Below are positions 34,703 to 43,024 of a stretch of DNA of 64,000 nucleotides, piece by piece. The DNA comes from Pseudomonadota bacterium. GTDB lineage: Bacteria; Pseudomonadota; Alphaproteobacteria; Rhizobiales; Rhizobiaceae. Both the position numbers and the translations under genes were made by a program. Position 1 is the stretch's first letter. Each line of letters begins with the position of its first letter. Where the stretch lies: positions 57,196-121,195 of the forward strand of contig JAEWLS010000034.1 in NCBI GenBank assembly GCA_023457435.1, in the 5' to 3' direction. Under the pieces are notes generated by a model. It did no database searches and was not told the DNA's origin. It worked only from the letters and a program-made list of their open reading frames with translations.

Positions 34703-35164
34703 ATGTCGCTGGAGGACGATATCCGCATCTTGCAGCGGGTGCGTCTGCTCGAAGGCTTTACGCCCGAGCAGCTGCGTCTCCTTGCGTTCGGTGCCGAGTC
34801 GCTTCGCATCAAGGCCGGTCGCGAGCTCTACGTCGAGGGCAGCGAGACCGAGTGCGCATTCGTCATCGCCAGCGGCGAAGTCGAGCTCTTTCGCGAGGCA
34901 GACGGCAAGCGGACGGTCGCCGGGCGGGCCAGACCGGGTGCGATGCTGGGCGAACTGGCGCTCATCGCCGGCGGCAAGCGCCCGACAGGCGCCGTCGCCA
35001 TCAGCGATACCGAAGTCATCCGCCTCAACCGCAGCCTCTTTCGCCGCATCCTGGAAGAGTACCCCGATGTCGCTGCATCGCTGCAGCGGCGCATTACTGG
35101 CGAGCTCAACGAGCTCATCTCAAAGCTCGACCGCGTGAAATCGCGGTTTGCAGGGGACGCTTAA
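34703..35164 (+). CDS. Cyclic nucleotide-binding domain protein
   Basis: 153 residues consisting of one CRP-like cNMP-binding domain without a DNA-binding domain. The phosphate-binding cassette reads MLGELALIAGGKRPTGAVA, with G-E-L and a shifted arginine; this is close to but not identical with a canonical cAMP site (GELALxxxxxRxA). It is 100 bases after the response regulator, likely co-transcribed, and may act as a sensor or protein partner. Its TAA stop shares TTAA with xthA. Confidence 0.9.
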   Translation: MSLEDDIRILQRVRLLEGFTPEQLRLLAFGAESLRIKAGRELYVEGSETECAFVIASGEVELFREADGKRTVAGRARPGAMLGELALIAGGKRPTGAVAISDTEVIRLNRSLFRRILEEYPDVAASLQRRITGELNELISKLDRVKSRFAGDA

Positions 35165-35967
35165 GCGAGCGCGAACTCGGCGATGACCGGGACATGGTCC
35201 GACGGACGTTCCCACCCCCGCGCTTCTTTCAGGATGGTCATTCGCGACAGTTCCGGGGCGAGCGAGGCAGACGACCAGATGTGGTCCAGGCGGCGTCCGC
35301 GGTTGGACGCCCGCCAGTCTTGGGCGCGATAGCTCCACCAGGTGAAAAGCCTCTCGGGCTCGGGCGTATGCTGGCGCATAAGGTCGACCCAGCCGCCGGC
35401 CCTGCGCATCGCCTCGAAGCTCTCCGTCTCGACCGGCGTGTGGCTGACGACGCCGAGCAGCTGCTTGTGCGACCAGACGTCGGACACAAGCGGCGCGATG
35501 TTGAGATCGCCGACCAGGATCGAGCCGTCGAAACCTTCGGCCGCCGCCGGAATCGACCGCATCTCCTCCACGAAGTCGAGCTTGTGGCGGAATTTCGGAT
35601 TGACGTCGGGGTTCGGCTCGTCGCCGCCAGCGGGCACGTAGAAATTGTGCAGCAGGACGCGCCTTCCCCCCGCTTCGAAGCTCGCCGCAAGGTGACGGCA
35701 GTCGCCCTTGGCGCAGAATTCGCGCTTCTCGACAAGCTCGAGCGGCCGCCGCGAAACGATGGCGACGCCGTGGTAACCCTTCTGGCCACTGATCAGGATG
35801 TGTTCATAACCGAGCGCGCGCAGCGGCTCGAACGGAAACAGCTCGTCCGGGCACTTTGTCTCCTGCAGGCAGAGTATGTCGGGCATCGCCGTCGTCAGAA
35901 GCTGAATGACGATCGGCATGCGCAGGCGCACGGAATTGATGTTCCAGGTAGCGAGCTTGAACGACAT
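35161..35967 (-). CDS. xthA: Exodeoxyribonuclease III XthA
   Basis: AP endonuclease and 3'-exonuclease of base excision repair. 268 residues. NINSVRLR, LCLQETKC with the metal-binding Glu, LVGDLNIAP, and SDHVPVIAEF with the catalytic His are all visible. Convergent with the cyclic-nucleotide-binding gene; 73 bases downstream of the lolA-like gene on the same strand. Confidence 0.96.
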   Translation of the reverse strand: MSFKLATWNINSVRLRMPIVIQLLTTAMPDILCLQETKCPDELFPFEPLRALGYEHILISGQKGYHGVAIVSRRPLELVEKREFCAKGDCRHLAASFEAGGRRVLLHNFYVPAGGDEPNPDVNPKFRHKLDFVEEMRSIPAAAEGFDGSILVGDLNIAPLVSDVWSHKQLLGVVSHTPVETESFEAMRRAGGWVDLMRQHTPEPERLFTWWSYRAQDWRASNRGRRLDHIWSSASLAPELSRMTILKEARGWERPSDHVPVIAEFALA

Positions 35968-36040
35968 GAAAGAGGCCCGGCGGGAAAGCGCCGGACCCTA
36001 TGGATGCATGCCCGTTAAGACAAGGCGCAGAGCCAGCCGG

Positions 36041-36706
36041 TCAGCGGTTGCTCTTCGGCTGGTTCATCTCGGCAATGCGCTGGTAGTCGATCTTGAACAC
36101 GCTCTGATCGAAGGTGACGCCCTGCTGGACGTTGAAGATCATGATCGTCGTGTCCTTGCCCTGCGCATCGGTGATGGTCCATTGGCGCAGCTCGTAGCTA
36201 CGGGGGTCGAACATCATCGAGATCGTGGCGTCTCCGAAGGCGCTCTTGTCGATCAGCTTGATGGTGGTCATGTCCGGGTCCTGGCGCACTTCGCGCACCT
36301 TGTTTCCGGACAGGTCGATGCGCTCGTCGAGCAGCAGCTTCAGCGGCGTGCTCTTCAGCGAATAGAGGTCGGCCGTCTTCATCTTCTGGTTCATGAGCGC
36401 GACCGACTTGCCGTCGGAAATGACGCGGAAGTCGGACGGAGCCTCGTAATTGAAGCGCACGCGTCCCGGGCGCTCGATGAAGAACTTTCCGCCGGTCTGT
36501 TCGCCCTTGGGGCCGAACTGGACGAACTCACCCATCATCGTCTTCACGCCGGAGAAATGGTCGGCGATCTTCTGCGCCGCGGCCCGCGGCGCCTGTGCGT
36601 GCGCGATCGCCGGGATGAACTGCGCACCCATCAACACCAGCCCGCTGGCGCCGAGGCCGGCCAGCAGTCGGCGGCGGCTCATGGGTTCGCTGATCGTCCG
36701 GTTCAT
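36041..36706 (-). CDS. lolA: Outer-membrane lipoprotein carrier LolA-like protein
   Basis: 221 residues from ATG 36706 (MNRTISEPMSRRRLLAG). The signal region has SRRRLL, a twin-arginine-like motif, and AIAHAQA before the mature part, so export may be via Tat. The LolA beta-shell fold is supported by the conserved GEFVQF, GKFFIERPGRVRFNYE and TFDQSVFKI. It carries lipoproteins through the periplasm to the outer membrane. Lies 64 bases after ftsK, an order conserved in many proteobacteria. Confidence 0.92.
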   Translation of the reverse strand: MNRTISEPMSRRRLLAGLGASGLVLMGAQFIPAIAHAQAPRAAAQKIADHFSGVKTMMGEFVQFGPKGEQTGGKFFIERPGRVRFNYEAPSDFRVISDGKSVALMNQKMKTADLYSLKSTPLKLLLDERIDLSGNKVREVRQDPDMTTIKLIDKSAFGDATISMMFDPRSYELRQWTITDAQGKDTTIMIFNVQQGVTFDQSVFKIDYQRIAEMNQPKSNR

Positions 36707-36770
36707 CGTTTCGCTCCCGCTTCGTTTCGGCAGTCGGATATGGGGCCACTGGGGCTTAAGTTTGTTCGCC

Positions 36771-39365
36771 TCAGAACGGATCCTCGTCCTCGGTTGGCAC
36801 GAGGATCTCGCGCTTGCCCGCGTGGTTCGCGGGTCCGACGATGCCTTCCTTTTCCATCTTCTCGATGATCGACGCCGCGCGGTTGTAGCCGATGCCGAGA
36901 CGCCGCTGGATGTAGCTCGTCGACGCCTTGCCGTCCCTGAGCACAACCGCAACCGCCTGATCGTACGGATCGTCCGATTCGTCGAGAACGGACGAGGCCG
37001 ACCCACCGCCCCTGCGCGGGGCATCGTCGTCATCGTCGTCGCCTTCGCCGTCGTCCTCGGTGATCGCGTCGAGATACTCCGGCGCGCCCTGGAGCTTGAG
37101 GTGCGCAACGACCTTCTCGACCTCCTCGTCTGAGACGAACGGCCCGTGCACGCGCTGGATGCGGCCGCCGCCGGCCATGTAGAGCATGTCGCCCATGCCG
37201 AGCAGCTGCTCGGCGCCCATCTCGCCGAGAATGGTGCGGCTGTCGATCTTCGAGGTGACCTGGAACGAGATTCGCGTCGGAAAATTGGCCTTGATCGTGC
37301 CGGTAATGACGTCGACCGAGGGGCGCTGCGTCGCCATGATGACATGGATGCCAGCAGCACGCGCCATCTGCGCCAGCCGCTGCACCGCGCCTTCGATGTC
37401 CTTGCCGGCGACCATCATCAGGTCGGCCATCTCGTCGATGATCACGACGATGTAGGGCATTGGCTGCAGGTCGAGGCTCTCGGTCTCGTAGATCGCTTCG
37501 CCGGTCTCGCGGTCGAAACCGGTCTGGACCGTCCGGCTGATCTGCTCGCCCTTCTTCTCGGCCGCCTGGACGCGCTGGTTGAAGCCGTCGATGTTGCGGA
37601 CGCCGACCTTCGACATCTTGCGGTAGCGGTCCTCCATTTCGCGCACGGTCCACTTGAGCGCGACGACCGCCTTCTTCGGGTCCGTGACGACCGGGGTCAG
37701 GAGATGCGGAATGCCGTCATAGACCGACAGCTCGAGCATCTTCGGATCGATCATGATCAGCCGGCAGTCGGCCGGCGTCATGCGGTAGAGGATGGACAGG
37801 ATGAAGGTGTTGATCGCCACCGACTTGCCCGAGCCAGTGGTGCCGGCGACGAGAAGATGCGGGAACTTGGCGATGTCGGCGATCACCGCCTCGCCGTTGA
37901 TCGTCTTGCCGAGGGCCAGCGCCAGCTTGGCCTTCGACTGCTCGAAGTCGCGGCTGGCCAGCAGTTCGCGCAGGTATACGGTCTCGCGCTTGGCATTCGG
38001 CAATTCGATGCCGATCGCATTGCGGCCGGGCACCACCGCCACGCGGCAGGCGATCGCGCTCATCGAGCGGGCGATGTCGTCGGCCAGGCCGATGACGCGC
38101 GACGACTTGATGCCGGGCGCCGGCTCGAGTTCGTAGAGCGTCACGACGGGGCCGGGACGCACGTGGATGATCTCGCCCTTGACGCCGAAATCCTCCAGCA
38201 CGCCCTCGAGCAGCCTTGCATTCTGCTCCAGCGCGTCCTTCGACAAGCTCGGGTCGCGCGCGACGTTCTTCGGCTCCGCGAGGAAATGCAGCGTCGGCAT
38301 CTCGAAATTGCCGGACGAGATCAGCGACGTCTGCGCTTCGCGATGGGCGCGCACGCCCTGCTGCGGGCGCGGCGCGGGTGCCTCGATCCGAGCGGCGGGT
38401 GCGGCGTGATGCGGCGCCGGCTTCGCCGGACCGGCAGTGGGAGTAGGCCTGACGACCATGTCGAGATCGACATCGTCGTCGTCGATGCCGTCTTCGTCTG
38501 CGGCGGCAAAGCGCGGCTCCTGGCGACCGCGATGCGCGGCAGCAGCGGTGCGCCGCGGCTCGGCCTCTGGCCACTCGGCCAGATCCTCGTCCTCCTCCAG
38601 CGGTGGCAGGCGCATGGTGCGTCCGATGCTCGGACGGGCGCCGCCAAGCGCCCGGCGCACGACGCCGCGCAGCGACAGCCAGACATGAACGATTGCCCCG
38701 AGCGCGGCCGCGGCGCTGCCTTCTTCGTCATCGTCCTCGTCCGCGTCGATTTCATGCGCCGCAGGCCGGCGCTTCACCGCAGCCGGCTGCGCGCGGCGGA
38801 TCAGGCCGCCGGCAAACAGGAAGAGCCAGAGCGTCGGCGCCGCAAGCACGAAGGCGGCGATGGCGCCGGCCATGCCCTGCGGATACCCGCCTAGGAAGAA
38901 GCCCGGGATCGACAGCATCATGTCGCCGGCGACGCCGCCGAGGCCCGACGGAAGCGGCCAGCTGTCGGGCGCGGTAAGGCATCCGGCGATCGCCGCCGCC
39001 AGCACCGCCATGCCGAGCCAGGCGCCGGCGCGGCGCCACGGCCGGTCGATGGGTGCGCCCGATAGCAGCAGGACCGACCACGCGACCGCGGGGGCGAGCG
39101 TCGCGACCGACGCCAGGCCGAAGAACTGCATGGCGAGGTCGGAATAGACAGCGCCGGGGTAACCCATCGCATTGGTTACGCTGGCGTCGGTAGCATGACT
39201 GAAGCTCGGATCGGCGACGTTCCAGGTGCCGAGCGCGGCGGCGGCGAAGCCCGACGCGGCAAGGATGCCCAGGCCGAGCGCGCGTCTTACAAGGCGCGCC
39301 ACGAAGCCGGCGAGACCTTGGCTCTCACCGGAAAACGCCAGACTGGACGTGGTGCCCGAACGCAT
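36771..39365 (-). CDS. ftsK: DNA translocase FtsK
   Basis: 864 residues. Four N-terminal membrane helices anchor it at the septum (about 23–190), then a Pro/Ala/acid-rich linker, then the motor: Walker A GTTGSGKSVAIN, Walker B region VIIDEMADLMM, and the C-terminal gamma winged helix (YIQRRLGIGYNRAASIIEKME) that reads chromosomal KOPS signals. Moves chromosome ends during division and activates XerCD at dif. A full CtrA-type box lies about 77–95 bases upstream of the start. Confidence 0.97.
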   Translation of the reverse strand: MRSGTTSSLAFSGESQGLAGFVARLVRRALGLGILAASGFAAAALGTWNVADPSFSHATDASVTNAMGYPGAVYSDLAMQFFGLASVATLAPAVAWSVLLLSGAPIDRPWRRAGAWLGMAVLAAAIAGCLTAPDSWPLPSGLGGVAGDMMLSIPGFFLGGYPQGMAGAIAAFVLAAPTLWLFLFAGGLIRRAQPAAVKRRPAAHEIDADEDDDEEGSAAAALGAIVHVWLSLRGVVRRALGGARPSIGRTMRLPPLEEDEDLAEWPEAEPRRTAAAAHRGRQEPRFAAADEDGIDDDDVDLDMVVRPTPTAGPAKPAPHHAAPAARIEAPAPRPQQGVRAHREAQTSLISSGNFEMPTLHFLAEPKNVARDPSLSKDALEQNARLLEGVLEDFGVKGEIIHVRPGPVVTLYELEPAPGIKSSRVIGLADDIARSMSAIACRVAVVPGRNAIGIELPNAKRETVYLRELLASRDFEQSKAKLALALGKTINGEAVIADIAKFPHLLVAGTTGSGKSVAINTFILSILYRMTPADCRLIMIDPKMLELSVYDGIPHLLTPVVTDPKKAVVALKWTVREMEDRYRKMSKVGVRNIDGFNQRVQAAEKKGEQISRTVQTGFDRETGEAIYETESLDLQPMPYIVVIIDEMADLMMVAGKDIEGAVQRLAQMARAAGIHVIMATQRPSVDVITGTIKANFPTRISFQVTSKIDSRTILGEMGAEQLLGMGDMLYMAGGGRIQRVHGPFVSDEEVEKVVAHLKLQGAPEYLDAITEDDGEGDDDDDDAPRRGGGSASSVLDESDDPYDQAVAVVLRDGKASTSYIQRRLGIGYNRAASIIEKMEKEGIVGPANHAGKREILVPTEDEDPF

Positions 39366-39441
39366 GCTGCTTCCCCAAGCTCGGCCGGCACCGGCGGCAC
39401 TGCCGGCACGCGAAGCCGCGGGGAGACTAGTTCGACGAGGG

Positions 39442-39460
39442 TTAAGGCAGCATTAACCAT
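39442..39460. promoter_or_regulatory. CtrA binding site (full consensus)
   Basis: TTAA–GGCAGCA–TTAACCAT: two TTAA half-sites with the 7-base spacing of the CtrA consensus, the second including the full TTAACCAT. It lies upstream of ftsK (minus) and about 144 bases from the DUF6481 gene (plus), so either could be the target. CtrA control of cell-division genes is well established in Caulobacter and Rhizobiales; binding here is inferred. Confidence 0.65.
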
Positions 39461-39603
39461 GGCTTTTGTCGTTCTCGCACTTGCCTGCGAGGCGCATCGA
39501 AACTATGTCAGCGCTTCAGAATTCCCTGACCGTGGGTGACCCCACGCCGGCGTCGACCGCCAGGCGAGCGGATACCGTTACCGAGATACCTCAAGGAGAG
39601 TGA

Positions 39604-40008
39604 ATGTTCGCAGACCGTCGCCCCGATTTCCAGAAGCGTGCCGGCGATGCCGCCTCGGCCAAGAAGGCGCTGCTCGAGCGCGCCAAGAAGGTGGCTGAGG
39701 ATCCGAGCATCGCCGAAAAGCGTGCGCAGCGTTCGGAGATCATCAAGGCGCGCGAGGAGCGCGCGGCCGAACGCGAGCGCCTGCGCAAGATCGACGAAGA
39801 GCGTAAGGCCGTCGAGGCGGCCAAGCGAGCCGAGGAGGATCGGCTGCGCAAGATCGAGGAAGAGAAGCTCGCCGAGATGATCCGCCAGGAAGAGGCGGAG
39901 AAGATGGTGAAGCTGCTCGCCGAGCAGAAGGCGGCGCGAGATGCGCGCTACGCCGCCCGCAAGGCCGCCAAGAAGGCCCGCCGCAAGGGCGACGAGCGCG
40001 GCTGGTAA
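39604..40008 (+). CDS. DUF6481 family highly charged protein
   Basis: 134 residues, after AAGGAGAG. Nearly the whole chain is one charged helix of Lys/Glu/Arg/Ala (AERERLRKIDEERKAVEAAKRAEED), likely a long coiled coil, with a basic tail KAAKKARRKGDERGW. No signal peptide. The family is widespread in Rhizobiales with unknown function; the basic tail could bind nucleic acid. A strong terminator follows. Confidence 0.88.
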   Translation: MFADRRPDFQKRAGDAASAKKALLERAKKVAEDPSIAEKRAQRSEIIKAREERAAERERLRKIDEERKAVEAAKRAEEDRLRKIEEEKLAEMIRQEEAEKMVKLLAEQKAARDARYAARKAAKKARRKGDERGW

Positions 40009-40037
40009 AGCCGGCCAGGAAATATCGGATCGAAAAG

Positions 40038-40064
40038 AAGGCCCGGATCGCTCCGGGCCTTTGA
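40038..40064 (+). terminator. Intrinsic terminator after DUF6481 gene
   Basis: AAGGCCCGGA–TCGC–TCCGGGCCTT: a perfect 10-pair stem with a 4-base loop followed by TTGAGTTTG. It lies 30 bases after the stop and should end the DUF6481 transcript. Confidence 0.75.
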
Positions 40065-40103
40065 GTTTGTGGTGCACCGGGGTGCGCCACGACGGGATTT
40101 GTG

Positions 40104-40128
40104 AGCGGGCGGCGCGTCGCCGCCCGCT
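40104..40128 (-). terminator. Hairpin after amtB
   Basis: AGCGGGCGGC–N5–GCCGCCCGCT, ten perfect GC-rich pairs, directly after the amtB stop on the minus strand. No T tract follows, so it is a weak or Rho-assisted terminator, or a 3'-end stabilising hairpin. Confidence 0.45.
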
Positions 40129-40133
40129 GATGA

Positions 40134-41489
40134 CTACGAGTGGTAGGCCACTTCGCCGTGCGAGGTGACGTCGAGGCCGGTCTTCTCGGCGTCGGCGTTC
40201 GGACGAAGGCCGACGATCAGGTCGACGATCTTGTAGAGGATCGCCGAGCCGATGCCGCACCACACGATGGTGATCGCCACCGCGAGGATCTGCGTCCACA
40301 GCTGCGAACCCATGGTCACGCCATCCGCATAGCCGACGCCGCCGAAGCTCGACGAGGCCAGGATGCCCGTGCCCAGCGCGCCGATAATCCCTGCGATGCC
40401 GTGGATGCCGAACACGTCGAGCGAGTCGTCGTAGCCGAGCCTGATCTTGACCACGGCGACGAAGTAGTACGCCACCGCGCTGGCGACCGCGCCTAGCACG
40501 ATCGCTCCCACCGGCCCGACGAAGCCCGCGGCCGGGGTGACCGCCACGAGGCCGGCGATGACGCCGGAGGCGCCGCCGAGCATCGAGGCCTTGCCGCGCA
40601 CCAGCTTCTCGACGACCGCCCAGGCGATGACCGCGCCGGCCGTCGCCGTGAAGGTGTTGATCATGGCGAGAGCCGCGCCGCTGCCGGCCGACAGTGCCGA
40701 GCCGGCATTGAAGCCGAACCAGCCGACGAACAGGATGGCCGCGCCGATCAGCGTGAACGGCAGGTTGTGCGGGGCCATGTTGTCCTTGCCGTAGCCGGCG
40801 CGCTTGCCGATCATGATGGCGCCGACGAGGGCCGCGATACCGGCATTGATGTGCACGACGGTGCCGCCCGCGAAGTCCATGGCGCCCCAGCCGAAGAACA
40901 GGCCGTTCGCGTCCCATGCCATGTGGGCGATCGGGAAGTAGACGAAGGTCACCCACAGCACGGTGAAAAGTATGACGGCGCCGAACTTCACGCGCTCAGC
41001 GAAGCCGCCGATGATCAGCGCCGGCGTGATGCAGGCGAACGTCATCTGGAAGGCTACGAAGACCAGCTCCGGGATGGTGCCAGATTCCGAGGCCGGCGTC
41101 ACGCCAGCCAGGAACATCTTGGCTGTGCCGCCCCAGTAGGCGCTCTCCGAGCCGCCGAACGCGAAGGAGTAGCCCCACAGCACGTAGACGACGATGACAA
41201 CGGCGGTGATCATGGTGCACTGCATCAGCAGCGACAGCACGTTCTTGGCGCGCACCAGGCCGCCATAGAAGAGGGCGAGGCCCGGCAGGATCATGAACAG
41301 CACGAGGATGGTCGAGACGAGCATCCATGCCGTATCGCCGGAATTGAGCGCGGACACCGGCTCGGCCGGAGCCGCGGCGTCCTGTGCGAAGGCGGCGACG
41401 GCGCCGAACGCGGCGAGCGCCAGGGTGCCCGCAAGGGCCGTACGCGCAATGGGCGCGATCTTAGATGTCAGATTCATCGATTTCTCCAT
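40134..41489 (-). CDS. amtB: Ammonium transporter AmtB
   Basis: 451 residues: signal-like N-terminal segment (ALAGTLALAAFGAVAAFAQDA), then eleven membrane helices. Family signature GGTVVHINAGIAALVGAIMIG with one of the twin pore histidines, and DVFGIHGIAGIIGALGTG with the second. Imports ammonium and is shut by GlnK docking; glnK lies immediately upstream, 15 bases from it, and the two are probably one transcript. Start ATG 41489, or 41477 (MNLTSK). Confidence 0.96.
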   Translation of the reverse strand: MEKSMNLTSKIAPIARTALAGTLALAAFGAVAAFAQDAAAPAEPVSALNSGDTAWMLVSTILVLFMILPGLALFYGGLVRAKNVLSLLMQCTMITAVVIVVYVLWGYSFAFGGSESAYWGGTAKMFLAGVTPASESGTIPELVFVAFQMTFACITPALIIGGFAERVKFGAVILFTVLWVTFVYFPIAHMAWDANGLFFGWGAMDFAGGTVVHINAGIAALVGAIMIGKRAGYGKDNMAPHNLPFTLIGAAILFVGWFGFNAGSALSAGSGAALAMINTFTATAGAVIAWAVVEKLVRGKASMLGGASGVIAGLVAVTPAAGFVGPVGAIVLGAVASAVAYYFVAVVKIRLGYDDSLDVFGIHGIAGIIGALGTGILASSSFGGVGYADGVTMGSQLWTQILAVAITIVWCGIGSAILYKIVDLIVGLRPNADAEKTGLDVTSHGEVAYHS

Positions 41490-41504
41490 AACCCCTGTAG
41501 CTCC

Positions 41505-41843
41505 CTAGAGCGCGTCCGCGTCGGTCTCGCCGGTGCGGATGCGAACCGCCTGCTCGATGCCGAAGACGAAGATCTTGCCGTCGCCGATCTGGCCGGTCTT
41601 GGCGGCGTTGGTGATCGCCTCCACCGCCTTGTCGACAAGGTCGGTGGAGACGGCGACTTCGATCTTGATCTTGGGAAGGAAGCTCACCGCATACTCGGCG
41701 CCCCGATAGATCTCGGTATGCCCCTTCTGGCGCCCGTAACCCTTCACTTCGGTGACGGTCAGCCCCTGGATCCCGACGGCGGTCAGCGCTTCGCGCACCT
41801 CGTCGAGCTTGAAGGGCTTGATGATTGCCATCACGATTTTCAT
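41505..41843 (-). CDS. glnK: PII nitrogen regulatory protein GlnK
   Basis: 112 residues. The T-loop has the uridylylation tyrosine Y51 in GAEYAVSFLPK, with the PII signature YGRQKGHTEIYRG before it and the C-terminal IGDGKIFVFGIEQAVRIRTGE. Senses 2-oxoglutarate, ATP/ADP and glutamine status and blocks AmtB when nitrogen is plentiful. The 218 bases upstream hold the probable nitrogen-regulated promoter. Confidence 0.97.
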   Translation of the reverse strand: MKIVMAIIKPFKLDEVREALTAVGIQGLTVTEVKGYGRQKGHTEIYRGAEYAVSFLPKIKIEVAVSTDLVDKAVEAITNAAKTGQIGDGKIFVFGIEQAVRIRTGETDADAL

Positions 41844-41926
41844 AAGGCTTCACCCCTTGCCAATGCGGTCCCCCGCGTTTGCGTAACACCATCGGCCGAG
41901 AGACAGCCGCAGCGTGCCAAGGGCAA

Positions 41927-41942
41927 TTCAAGAACGATGCCA
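41927..41942 (-). promoter_or_regulatory. Weak sigma-54-like element upstream of glnK
   Basis: On the minus strand TGGCAT–N5–TTGAA matches the –24/–12 consensus TGGCAC–N5–TTGCA except that the –12 GC reads GA. glnK–amtB promoters in rhizobia are typically NtrC/sigma-54 dependent. The mismatch at –12 is serious, so this is only a candidate. Confidence 0.3.
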
Positions 41943-42061
41943 GTTGCCGAGCACCGGCCTTAACGCTTTGTAAAATCGTTCGAATCGCGCGGACAGCAGG
42001 CAGCCTGCGAAAGCCGGCGCCGACGCAGCTGCTTAAGAACTAGGCAGAATCTCGGATTTGC

Positions 42062-42937
42062 CTAACGACTAGGCCGCGTGCGTTGCCGGATAAGCCCTTC
42101 CTGTGCGACGGAAGCGATCAGTCGCCCGTCGCGGGCATACAGGAAGCCGCGCGACAGCCCGCGCGAGCCGATCATGTTCGGGCTGTCCTGCGCGTAGAGC
42201 AGCCAGTCGTCGAGTGCGACCGGCCGGTGAAACCACATGGCGTGGTCGAGGCTGGCCATCTGCAGATCGGCGTCGAAACCGGTACGGCCGTGCGCGAAAT
42301 TGGCCGTGTCGAGCAGGGTCATGTCCGAAAGGTAGGCGAGGATCGCCGACTGCAGCGGCAGGTCCTGTGGAACAGTGCCCGTTAGCCGCATCCAGACGTA
42401 CTGCCGCGGCTCGAGCTTGTCGCGCGTCAGATAGTGCTCGGTCTGTACGGGCTTGATCTCCAGCGGACGCTCATGCGCCCAGAATCGCCGGATCGCCTCG
42501 GGCACATCGGCAGTCGTTTCGGCCAGCAGCTCACGCTGCGTCTTCAGGATTTCCGGCTGCGGCACGCCCAGCGGCATGGGCATCTGGTGCTCCATGCCCT
42601 GCTCCTCGACCTGGAACGAGGCAGCCAGCGTGAAGATCGCGTGTCCATGCTGTATGGCGACGACACGGCGGGTCGTGAACGATTTTCCGTCGCGGATGCG
42701 GTCGACCTCGTAGATGATCGGCACCGCCGGGTCGCCCGGCCGCATAAAGTAGCAGTGAAGCGAGTGCACGATACGCGCGGGTTCGACGGTGCGCTGCGCG
42801 GCCACGAGCGCCTGGCCGATGACCTGACCGCCGAAGACGCGCTGCCAGATGGTCTGCGGGCTGCGACCACGAAACAGATTGTGTTCGAGTTGCTCGAGGT
42901 CGAGAATGTCGAGCAGTTCCCGCATCACGGCTGTCAT
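42062..42937 (-). CDS. tesB: Acyl-CoA thioesterase II TesB
   Basis: 291 residues from ATG 42937 (MTAVMRELLDILDLEQLE); the longer upstream frame is not supported. Double hot-dog fold with FGGQVIGQALVAA, HSLHCYFMRPGD, the catalytic aspartate region SDMTLLDT, and ASLDHAMWFHRP. Hydrolyses medium/long acyl-CoA. Divergent from the UbiH-like gene. Confidence 0.95.
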   Translation of the reverse strand: MTAVMRELLDILDLEQLEHNLFRGRSPQTIWQRVFGGQVIGQALVAAQRTVEPARIVHSLHCYFMRPGDPAVPIIYEVDRIRDGKSFTTRRVVAIQHGHAIFTLAASFQVEEQGMEHQMPMPLGVPQPEILKTQRELLAETTADVPEAIRRFWAHERPLEIKPVQTEHYLTRDKLEPRQYVWMRLTGTVPQDLPLQSAILAYLSDMTLLDTANFAHGRTGFDADLQMASLDHAMWFHRPVALDDWLLYAQDSPNMIGSRGLSRGFLYARDGRLIASVAQEGLIRQRTRPSR

Positions 42938-43024
42938 CGTTGCGCCCCATCGAACGGCTAGGCGTTTCCTGAACAGGCGGATGCAGCAAGTCAAGCCGCG
43001 CGCGGCCAACGAGAGGTGAGCTTG

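Noticed and set aside
41914..41919. TGGCAC as a second sigma-54 –24 element before glnK
   Set aside because: No GC at the fixed –12 distance; nearest GC is one base too close.
41960..41974. TTAA–N7–TAAA near glnK as a CtrA site
   Set aside because: Second half-site deviates from TTAA; chance match in an AT-richer stretch.
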